From: Bauldia litoralis | GTDB taxonomy: Bacteria > Pseudomonadota > Alphaproteobacteria > Rhizobiales > Kaistiaceae | DNA length: 64,000 nucleotides | Direction of reading: 5' to 3' | Assembly (NCBI RefSeq): GCF_900104485.1 | Contig: NZ_FMXQ01000006.1 | Coordinates: 331,221 to 395,220 of the forward strand | Notes under the pieces: generated by a model | Database searches by the model: none | Told to the model about the DNA's origin: nothing | Seen by the model: only the letters and a program-made list of their open reading frames with translations | Program-made: the position numbers and the translations under genes | Shown: piece by piece, positions 35,722 to 42,787 of the stretch | Position numbering within the stretch: position 1 is the first letter of the stretch | How the letters are laid out: the number at the start of each line of letters is the position of its first letter

Positions 35722-37575
35722 ATGTATTTCTGCTCGCGGCGCGCAAGCGCCAGCGCTGTTATTGCCATTGGTTCGTTTGTTTCACTGATTGCACCGGCGC
35801 TCTCACAACCCATCGAAATCGTTGTTACGCCCAATTACGTGCCGACCGCGCTCGGTCGCGTCGGCTCGTCCGTCTCGGTGATCAGTGCCGAGGAAATAGA
35901 GCGCCAGCCGACCGAGTCGGTCGCCCAGTTGCTGCGTACCGTGCCCGGCCTGACCGTCACCCAAAGCGGCGGTGTCGGCAGCCAGACGCTGGTCAGCATT
36001 CGCGGCACGGAATCGCAGCATACGCTGGTCCTGATCGATGGCGTCCGGGTCAACGATCCGTCGACGACACGGGACGAGTTCGATTTCTCGGTCCTCAACA
36101 CCACCGACATCGAGCGGATCGAGGTGCTTCGCGGACCGCAGAGCGCACTCTACGGTTCCGATGCGATCGGCGGCGTGATCAACATCATCACCAGGAAGCC
36201 CGGCGGCCCGCCGCGGATGTCGGCCTCGATCGAGGGGGGAAGCTACGGGACCCGGCGGGTCAATCTGTCCGGTGGAACCACCGCCGGCGACTTCAGCCTC
36301 CTGACCACCGGCACCTATTTCGCGACGGACGGCTTCTCGCGGGTTGGCGACCGGGATAAGGGCGAGCCGGACAGCACGGAAAAATTCTCAGGCTCGATCC
36401 GCGGCGCCTTCGATCCGGGTAACGGCGTCAAGTTCGAGTTCGGCGGCAACGGCTATCACCAGGACAGCGAGATCGATGGCGGGCCGGACCTGGACGCGTC
36501 CGGCTACGAGGCGAAGCGCGACCTGTTTTCCGGTTTCGCCAAGGTCAGCTTTCCGACCTTCGGCGGGCGGGCCAGCGACTCGATCAACTTCTTCATGGCC
36601 AACACCGACCGCGAGTATATCGACCCGACGCGGACCTACGACTATGTCGGCCGGACGATCGGCGTCGAATACCAGAAGCTCGTCAATCTCGGGAATGCCG
36701 GGTCGCTGCTCGGCGGGACGCGCTTCGAGAACCAGACGGCGACCGGCATGCAGAGCGACATGGCCGACCCGACCTTCGAAACCTCTCTTGTTCTCTATGC
36801 CGGTTATCTGCTCTACCAGTTGCCGGTCGGCGAACGCCTGGACCTCTCCTTCGCCGGGCGTTACGACGGGGCGGTCGATCAGGAAGGCTTCACGACGGGC
36901 CGCGCCACGGCGCACTACGCCCTGCCGGAGATTGGTGCGGCGATCCGCGGCAGCATCGGGACCGGCGCAAAGCGCCCGACAGCGTTCCAGCTCGGCTACA
37001 ATCCGGACCTGCAGTCGGAGACCAGTATCGGCGGCGACCTCGGCATCGAGAAGTCGCTGTTCGACGGGCGCTTCATGATCTCCGCTACAGGGTTCTGGAA
37101 CCAGATCGACGACATGATCGACTGGGACTTTACGCTGCCGCCATGGGGCAACTATTCGAACATCGCCGAGGTCGAGACATCGGGCGTCGAGATCGGCGCG
37201 ACGGCGATGATCGTTCCCGGCGTGCTGAACGCCAGGGGCACCTACACCTATCTCGACGCGCGCGACATGGCGACCGGCCTGCAACTTGGCCGACGGGCGC
37301 AGAATTCCGGCTCCTTCTCGCTGGTCTATACGGGCCTCAACAAGCTGGAGGCCTCGGTGACGGCGACCTATGTCGGGCCGCGGTTCGACGACGACGCCAA
37401 CACGGTCAAGCTCGACCCCTATGCGCGGATCGACCTGTCGGCGAACTACCGGCTCAGCGACACGACGACGATCTACGGCCGGGTCGAGAACCTGCTCGAT
37501 ACGGACTACCAAGATGCCGAAGGCTATAACAGCGCCGGACTTTCGGCCTATGCGGGGCTGAAGTGGAGCAATTGA
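35722..37575 (+). CDS. btuB: TonB-dependent receptor, vitamin B12 type
   Basis: Outer-membrane TonB-dependent channel. The 617-residue precursor has a signal peptide (AVIAIGSFVSLIAPALSQ), a TonB box EIVVTP right after cleavage, and a plug domain with VSVISAEEIERQPTESVAQLL, LVSIRGTESQHTLVLIDGVR and EVLRGPQSALYGSDAIGGVI. The remainder is a beta barrel. The length and the short TonB box match BtuB, and the downstream genes encode a matching permease and ATPase. A GAGG site precedes the ATG. The final residues are WSN, not the usual terminal aromatic residue. Confidence 0.9.
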   Translation: MYFCSRRASASAVIAIGSFVSLIAPALSQPIEIVVTPNYVPTALGRVGSSVSVISAEEIERQPTESVAQLLRTVPGLTVTQSGGVGSQTLVSIRGTESQHTLVLIDGVRVNDPSTTRDEFDFSVLNTTDIERIEVLRGPQSALYGSDAIGGVINIITRKPGGPPRMSASIEGGSYGTRRVNLSGGTTAGDFSLLTTGTYFATDGFSRVGDRDKGEPDSTEKFSGSIRGAFDPGNGVKFEFGGNGYHQDSEIDGGPDLDASGYEAKRDLFSGFAKVSFPTFGGRASDSINFFMANTDREYIDPTRTYDYVGRTIGVEYQKLVNLGNAGSLLGGTRFENQTATGMQSDMADPTFETSLVLYAGYLLYQLPVGERLDLSFAGRYDGAVDQEGFTTGRATAHYALPEIGAAIRGSIGTGAKRPTAFQLGYNPDLQSETSIGGDLGIEKSLFDGRFMISATGFWNQIDDMIDWDFTLPPWGNYSNIAEVETSGVEIGATAMIVPGVLNARGTYTYLDARDMATGLQLGRRAQNSGSFSLVYTGLNKLEASVTATYVGPRFDDDANTVKLDPYARIDLSANYRLSDTTTIYGRVENLLDTDYQDAEGYNSAGLSAYAGLKWSN

Positions 37576-37585
37576 CGGGACCCGG

Positions 37586-38608
37586 ATGACACACGGTAGT
37601 CGGCGGCGAAGGGACGGACGGCTGATCGCCGGCCTTGTTGTGCTGGTCGGTCTCCTGTTCATGTTTTCGCTCGGCATCGGCCCGGTCTGGCTGCCGCCGG
37701 ACCGGGTGGTGCAGGGGCTGGTCGGGCAGGGGGGCGAGGCCGCACGGATCATCGTGGTCGAGATCCGGTTGCCGCGGGCGCTGCTCGCCCTGATGATCGG
37801 CGCGACGCTGGGTCTCGCCGGGGCGTCGCTGCAGGGGCTTCTGCGCAATCCGCTGGCGTCGCCCTCGCTGTTCGGCGCGCCGTCGGCTGCGGCCTTCGGG
37901 GCGGTGACCGTGATCTCGCTCGGTATCGTCAACGTTTTGTCGATCGCGCTGCCGGTCGCGGCGATCGCCGGGGCGCTCTTGTCGGTCGGACTGCTGCTGC
38001 TGGTCGCCGGACCGCGCGCCAGCCTGCTGGTGCTGATCCTAGCCGGTCTGGCGGTGTCCAGCCTTGCCGGGGCGGGCACGGCGTTGGCGCTGAATCTTGC
38101 ACCAAATCCCTTCGCGGCGCTGGAAATCGCCTTCTGGCTGCTTGGCTCGCTCGAGGATCGCAGCATGCGCCATGTGCTGATCGCGTTGCCCTTCATGGCC
38201 GTTGGGGTGGTGCTCCTGTTCTGGGACCGGCGGGCCTTCCGGGCCTTGACGCTTGGCGAGGAGGCGGCGCAGAGCCTCGGCTTCGACCTCACCGGAATCC
38301 GGCTCCGGGTGGTTGCGGGCGTCGCCGCGGCCGTCGGGGCGGGCGTTGCGGTTGCCGGTTCGATCGGCTTCGTCGGGCTGGTGGCGCCGCATCTGGTGCG
38401 GCCGCTGGTCGGCCACGACCCCGGGCGGCTGATGATCCCGGCGGCGTTGTCCGGGGCGGCGCTGCTGCTGGCGGCCGACATCTCGGTGCGACTGATTCCC
38501 TCGACCAGCGAGATCAAGGTCGGCGTGCTGACGGCGCTGATCGGCGCGCCGTTCTTCATTGTCATGATCCTGCGGCGGCGGAGCACATTAGCCGGAGGCG
38601 GAGCATGA
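37586..38608 (+). CDS. btuC: FecCD/BtuC-family ABC transporter permease
   Basis: Inner-membrane permease with about nine or ten transmembrane helices. Family motifs are RLPRALLALMIGATLGLAGA near residue 62, QGLLRNPLASPSLFGAPSAA, and GFVGLVAPHLVRPLVGHDP, the last containing the coupling helix for the ATPase. At 340 residues it has the standard length. It starts 10 bp after btuB and overlaps the ATPase gene by 4 bp. Substrate is taken to be cobalamin from the gene neighbours; the family alone would also allow iron chelates. Confidence 0.92.
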   Translation: MTHGSRRRRDGRLIAGLVVLVGLLFMFSLGIGPVWLPPDRVVQGLVGQGGEAARIIVVEIRLPRALLALMIGATLGLAGASLQGLLRNPLASPSLFGAPSAAAFGAVTVISLGIVNVLSIALPVAAIAGALLSVGLLLLVAGPRASLLVLILAGLAVSSLAGAGTALALNLAPNPFAALEIAFWLLGSLEDRSMRHVLIALPFMAVGVVLLFWDRRAFRALTLGEEAAQSLGFDLTGIRLRVVAGVAAAVGAGVAVAGSIGFVGLVAPHLVRPLVGHDPGRLMIPAALSGAALLLAADISVRLIPSTSEIKVGVLTALIGAPFFIVMILRRRSTLAGGGA

Positions 38609-39381
38609 GCGCCGAAGCGCCTGTCCTCGCGACGACCGGACTGTCAGTCTCCCTCGGTGGTCGCGCGATCCTCAAAGACATCGCCATGAAGGCGCGTCAC
38701 GGGGAGTTTCTCGTCGTCATCGGGCCGAATGGCGCGGGCAAGACGACGCTCCTGAAGGCGCTGGCAGGGTTGCTCGACGCAAGCGGGGAGGTGCTCCTCG
38801 GCGGAAGATCGCTGGCGCTCATCGCGCGGCGGCAGCGGGCGTTGCTGCTCGGCTACCTGCCGCAGGGGCACGAGTTCCACTGGCCGCTGTCCGTGCTTGA
38901 CGTCGTCGGGCTCGGTCGCCTGCCGCGCGGCGCGGGCGCCGACCTGTCCGAGGAGGATCGCAACGCCGTTGCGCGGGCGATGGAAGAGACGGGTGTTTCG
39001 GGCTTCGCCGGCCGGACGGTGACCACGCTTTCCGGCGGTGAACGGGCGCGGGTCGCGCTGGCGCGGGTGCTGGCGACCGAGGCGGACCTCATCCTTGCCG
39101 ACGAACCCACCGCTTCGCTCGATCCTCGATACCAACTCGTCGTCCTCGACATCCTGAAACGACACGCGGCAAGGGGCGCGGTGGTCGCCGTCCTGCACGA
39201 CCTCGGACTCGCGGCGCGCTATGCGGACCGGCTGTTGATTCTCGACGAGGGACGGGTGGTCGCGGCCGGTCCGCCGCGCGAAGTGCTGACCGCCGAGCGG
39301 CTGGCCACGACATTCGGCGTGCGGGCCGAAATTCTAGAGCGCGATGGCGCGACGGTCGTCATCCCCAAATCGGTGATCTGA
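38605..39381 (+). CDS. btuD: ABC transporter ATP-binding protein (BtuD-like)
   Basis: The ATPase of the B12 importer. The 258-residue protein has Walker A GPNGAGKTTLLKAL, a Q-loop around LGYLPQGHEF, signature LSGGERARVALAR, Walker B LILADEPTASLD, and the switch His in VLHDLGLAARYADR. It ends the btuB-btuC-btuD operon and lies 30 bp from the 3' end of the convergent tRNA-Cys gene. Confidence 0.93.
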   Translation: MSAEAPVLATTGLSVSLGGRAILKDIAMKARHGEFLVVIGPNGAGKTTLLKALAGLLDASGEVLLGGRSLALIARRQRALLLGYLPQGHEFHWPLSVLDVVGLGRLPRGAGADLSEEDRNAVARAMEETGVSGFAGRTVTTLSGGERARVALARVLATEADLILADEPTASLDPRYQLVVLDILKRHAARGAVVAVLHDLGLAARYADRLLILDEGRVVAAGPPREVLTAERLATTFGVRAEILERDGATVVIPKSVI

Positions 39382-39410
39382 CCGGAAAATTGCTGCTGTG
39401 AGTGAAAAGG

Positions 39411-39484
39411 TGGAGGCCTCGCCCGGAATCGAACCGGGGTGCACGGATTTGCAGTCCGCTGCGTAACCACTCCGCCACGAGGCC
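39411..39484 (-). tRNA. tRNA-Cys (GCA)
   Basis: On the minus strand a full cloverleaf can be drawn: acceptor GGCCTCG / CGAGGCC, T73 discriminator, encoded CCA, a T-arm with GGTTCGAATCC, and an anticodon loop CTGCAAA holding GCA. A U discriminator and GCA anticodon fit cysteine. The gene is 74 nt including CCA. Confidence 0.96.
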
Positions 39485-39643
39485 AACCGGTGGCGCTGGT
39501 ATAGTGAAATTGCCAAGCCGTGCAAGGGGTAGCTGCGGAATCCGCGACAGCCGGCCAAATCGCAGGAGGATTGCCGTCTTGTCACCGGGGATAGGCACGG
39601 GTAGGAACGGGAAAGCTTCGCCACCGTCTCGAGAAATGACGCC

Positions 39644-40315
39644 ATGATCGATTTCGCCAAGGCGCGGACCATAATGGTCGACACGCAAATCCGGACCGAG
39701 AGTGTCACCGATCACGACATCATCGCCGCGATGAGCGAGATTCCGCGCGAGATGTTCCTGGCGCCCGCGTTGCGACCCTTCGCCTATATCGATGACGACA
39801 TTCTTGTGAAGGACGCCGAGGGCGGCAACCCGGCGCGTTACCTGATCCGGCCGACGCCTCTGGCCCGCATGCTTCAGGCGGCGGAGATCGGGCAGTCGGA
39901 TTTCGCGCTCATCGTTGGGTCGCCGACCGGTTACGCCGCGGCTGTCCTCGCCCGTCTGGCGGGCTCGGTGGTGGCGCTCGAATCGGACGAAGCTCTTGCG
40001 GCCAGCGCTTCGGAAGCGTTGACGGAGCAGGGAATCGACAACGTGGCGGTGGTGACCGGCCCGCTTGAGGCTGGATATCCGTCGGAAGCGCCGTATGACG
40101 TGATTCTGCTCGGCGGCGCCGTTGAGGAGATCCCGCAGCCGCTTTTCCAGCAACTGAAAGAGGGCGGCCGGCTGGTTGGCGTTCTTGGCTATGGTCGGGC
40201 GGCCCCGGCCATGGTGTTTACCCACACCGACGACGATTTCGGCGGCCGGTCGGTCTTCGACGTGCACTTGCCGCCGTTGCCGGGCTTCCAGAGGCCCCGT
40301 TCCTTTGTCTTCTAG
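39644..40315 (+). CDS. pcm: Protein-L-isoaspartate O-methyltransferase family protein
   Basis: The family transfers methyl groups from SAM to isoaspartyl residues to start protein repair. The 223-residue product has ARTIMVDTQIRTESVTDHDI and IPREMFLAPALRPFAYIDDD, and the position just before tolC is common in alphaproteobacteria. The SAM-binding motif is altered: VGSPTGYAAAVLA instead of the usual V-G-x-G-x-G-Y pattern, with Pro where the second Gly is expected. The Thr/Ser and Gly of the GTGY end remain. So SAM binding may be weaker, or the protein may have another role. Confidence 0.85.
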   Translation: MIDFAKARTIMVDTQIRTESVTDHDIIAAMSEIPREMFLAPALRPFAYIDDDILVKDAEGGNPARYLIRPTPLARMLQAAEIGQSDFALIVGSPTGYAAAVLARLAGSVVALESDEALAASASEALTEQGIDNVAVVTGPLEAGYPSEAPYDVILLGGAVEEIPQPLFQQLKEGGRLVGVLGYGRAAPAMVFTHTDDDFGGRSVFDVHLPPLPGFQRPRSFVF

Positions 40316-40346
40316 GGCGGTCGTCGAACGGCGCTTGTTGTAATGG

Positions 40347-40368
40347 CGTCGCAGGCGACGGCTTTTTG
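40347..40368 (+). terminator. Weak intrinsic terminator after pcm
   Basis: A short stem (CGTCG / CGACG) with a CAGG loop is followed by GCTTTTTG. The stem is small, but the T-run and position 32 bases after the pcm stop fit an intrinsic terminator. Confidence 0.35.
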
Positions 40369-40389
40369 CCGCGCCGCGTCATGGAATGT

Positions 40390-40417
40390 TTGACGAGGCG
40401 TCTCAGGTGGCTACAGT
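40390..40417 (+). promoter_or_regulatory. Candidate promoter for tolC
   Basis: TTGACG at 40390 and TACAGT at 40412 are separated by 16 bases, close to a sigma-70 type promoter. Transcription would start near 40424, which makes a TTG start at 40424 unlikely and supports GTG 40484 for tolC. Confidence 0.4.
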
Positions 40418-40483
40418 GCCGCCTTGGGTAGAGTTGAGCGGCGCAAGAGGGCTTGTGCTGCCGCCGTGTCGAGGGGGCCCGTC

Positions 40484-41863
40484 GTGTTTGTTGGACGTGG
40501 TGTTTGGGCCGCGACGGTCTTTCTGGTTGCCGCGTCGGTTTGTGGTGCGCCAGCATCGGCGGAATCTCTCGATTCCGCGATGGCTTCTGCTTATACGAAC
40601 AACCCCGATCTCAATTCCGCACGCGCCCAGTTGCGGGCGATCGATGAAGGCGTGCCGCGCGCCAAATCAAGCTACCGACCGCAGATTTCGCTGTCAGGGG
40701 ACATCGGCGCCAGCACCTCGCGCTCGAAGCTCTTCCCTGAATGGTCGACCGGGTCGACGCCGCGCGGCGTGACCCTGGCGGTCGAGCAGCCGCTGTTTCT
40801 CGGGTTCCGCACCAAGAACTCCGTCAAGATGGCCGAGACGTCGGTCAAAGCCGCGCGCGAGCAGTTGAAGCTGGTCGAGCAGCAGGTGCTGTTCGACGCG
40901 GTGTCAGCATTCATGGACGTCGTCCGGGCCCAGGTGGTCGTCAACCTGACCGCCCAGAACGTCGAGTTCCTGCGCGAACAGGTCCGGGCCGCCAAGGATC
41001 GGCTGGAAGTCGGCGAGGGCACCCGAACCGACGTCGCCCAGACCGATGCGCGGCTATCGCAGGGCATGTCCGACTACGCCTCGGCCGTCTCCGACCTCAA
41101 CCGCTCGATCGCGGTCTATGTACAGGTGATCGGCCACAAGCCGGAGCGACTCGGCGCCGTCAACGGGATCGAGAAGCTGATCCCGGGCTCTGTCGACGCG
41201 GGCCTTGCGACCGCCCAGGCGTCGCATCCGGGGATTATCGCCGGCCTCTACAATATCGACGTTGCGTCTTGGAACGTCCGGATCAGCGAAGGCGCGACCC
41301 TGCCGACCGTGACGCTCAGCGGATCGGTGACCCATCGGGACAACGGTGTCGACGGTATCGGCTCAAGCTGGAACGACACGGCCGCAATCACCGGCCGCCT
41401 GAACGTGCCGATCTACCAGGGCGGGGAAGTCGCGGCCGATGTCCGCCAGCTCAAGGAGACGCTCGGCCAGCGCCGGATCGAGCTTGATTCGACCCGCGCC
41501 GAGGTTCGCCAGAGACTGATTTCGACATGGGGGGCGCTCGATGCGGCGAAAGCCGTGGTGCGTTCGGCAGCTTTGCAGGTCTCGGCCCAGCAACTTGTGC
41601 TGTCGGGCGTCATCGAGGAGCGGCGCGTCGGCCAACGGACGACCCTCGACGTCCTGAACGCACAGCAGGATCTTCTCGCTGCCCAGGTCGAGCAAGTCAC
41701 CGCGCAGCGCGACCGGGTCGTCGCGGCCTATGCGCTGGTTGCCGCGCTCGGCAAACTCAACGCCCAGAGCCTCGGGCTCCCCGTCACCGTCTACGATCCC
41801 GACCAGCATTACGATGCGGTGAAGGACAAGTGGATGGGCCTGCGGACGCCGGACGGCCGGTAA
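40484..41863 (+). CDS. tolC: TolC-family outer membrane channel
   Basis: Outer-membrane trimeric exit duct for type I secretion and RND/ABC efflux. I choose GTG 40484: it has GAGGGGG six bases upstream and starts a signal peptide cleaved near APASAES. The mature part shows the family's two repeated halves: SLDSAMASAYTNNPDLNSARAQL with PQISLSG, then LATAQASHPGIIAGLYNIDVA with EGATLPTVTLSGS, and long coiled-coil helices such as LKLVEQQVLFDAVSAFMDVV. Length is 459 residues. It lies between pcm and popZ. The RTX proteins at 51-53 kb are plausible clients. Confidence 0.93.
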   Translation: MFVGRGVWAATVFLVAASVCGAPASAESLDSAMASAYTNNPDLNSARAQLRAIDEGVPRAKSSYRPQISLSGDIGASTSRSKLFPEWSTGSTPRGVTLAVEQPLFLGFRTKNSVKMAETSVKAAREQLKLVEQQVLFDAVSAFMDVVRAQVVVNLTAQNVEFLREQVRAAKDRLEVGEGTRTDVAQTDARLSQGMSDYASAVSDLNRSIAVYVQVIGHKPERLGAVNGIEKLIPGSVDAGLATAQASHPGIIAGLYNIDVASWNVRISEGATLPTVTLSGSVTHRDNGVDGIGSSWNDTAAITGRLNVPIYQGGEVAADVRQLKETLGQRRIELDSTRAEVRQRLISTWGALDAAKAVVRSAALQVSAQQLVLSGVIEERRVGQRTTLDVLNAQQDLLAAQVEQVTAQRDRVVAAYALVAALGKLNAQSLGLPVTVYDPDQHYDAVKDKWMGLRTPDGR

Positions 41864-41972
41864 TCCACGCCGCCAGATCGGGGCCTGCCCGTCCGGGGAT
41901 TCCGACTCCCTTCCGATTCAGATAGGGTTGGTCGGCAGCCGACGAATCACTTCATCGACGACGCAGGGGGTC

Positions 41973-42704
41973 ATGACCAAACCGGGTCAGGCACAGGATG
42001 AGGCAATGGACGCGATCCTCGCATCCATTCGCAGCATGATGGCCGACGGCGAGAGTGTCGGCAAAGCCGCGGCGCAGGCCGAGCCCGACTCGGGCGATCC
42101 GCGCCCCGCTGCCAACAATGTCAGCAGGCTTTTCTCGGAGACGCCGCCGGCCGCCCCCCGTGCGGAGGTGGCGCCCGTGCCCAGCGCCCTGCCTGTATCG
42201 AAGCCGAATCCGGATCCGGTGGCGGATGCCACGGTCGACACCCCGGTAGAAACCGATCAGGCAGTGGAACTGGCCATGGTTCGTGCCATGGAGGAGGCGC
42301 GGGTCGAGATCGAAAGGGGTGCCCGCGCCGAGTCGGAAGAACCGGTCACGCGTGACGAGGAGCCGCGGCGCCCTGCGCCGAAAGGCGAAAACGACCGTCA
42401 CGAGCCTCCGATTGCGCCGGCCGTCGGGGAAAGGCGACCGACCGCAAACCCTGAACCGCCACCCGGCGAGCCTGTTGCGCAGCCGCTTGAGCCCTTGCTG
42501 TCCCGTGAGGCCGACGCGGCCGTTTCCGGAGCGTTCCGGGACCTGGCGACGTCCGTTCTGACAGGAAGCGGGCGGACGATCGACGACGTGGTCGAGGACC
42601 TCCTTCGTCCGATGCTGAGGGACTGGCTGGACGACAATCTGCCGTCCCTGGTCGAGCGGCTGGTCCGCGAGGAAATCGAACGGGTGGCGCGGGGGCGCCG
42701 CTAA
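41973..42704 (+). CDS. popZ: PopZ-family polar organizing protein (DUF2497)
   Basis: PopZ self-assembles at cell poles of alphaproteobacteria, anchors the chromosome partition complex and recruits cell-cycle proteins. The 243-residue product has the two conserved ends: an N-terminal helix DEAMDAILASIRSMMADG and a C-terminal region with LLRPMLRDWLDDNLPSLVERL and VREEIERVARG, used for oligomerisation. The middle is a low-complexity Pro/Glu-rich linker, as in Caulobacter PopZ. ATG 41973 follows AGGGGG. It sits between tolC and valS, a conserved order in this group. Confidence 0.92.
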   Translation: MTKPGQAQDEAMDAILASIRSMMADGESVGKAAAQAEPDSGDPRPAANNVSRLFSETPPAAPRAEVAPVPSALPVSKPNPDPVADATVDTPVETDQAVELAMVRAMEEARVEIERGARAESEEPVTRDEEPRRPAPKGENDRHEPPIAPAVGERRPTANPEPPPGEPVAQPLEPLLSREADAAVSGAFRDLATSVLTGSGRTIDDVVEDLLRPMLRDWLDDNLPSLVERLVREEIERVARGRR

Positions 42705-42728
42705 CCGACAGATTTGCCACGTCGATTG

Positions 42729-42757
42729 TTGACTTAAACAGGTCCATCCGATTTACA
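42729..42757 (+). promoter_or_regulatory. Candidate promoter for valS
   Basis: TTGACT at 42729 and TTTACA at 42752 are 17 bases apart, 31 bases before the valS ATG. The -35 is good and the -10 only partly matches, so this is a weak to moderate call. Confidence 0.3.
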
Positions 42758-42787
42758 CGGGCACCGCCCATTTCACCGGGATCGGAC

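Noticed and set aside
39411..39484. tRNA-Cys, tRNA-Leu or tRNA-Pro as an integration site
   Set aside because: No integrase gene, no duplicated tRNA 3' end and no change in gene type next to any of the three tRNA genes.
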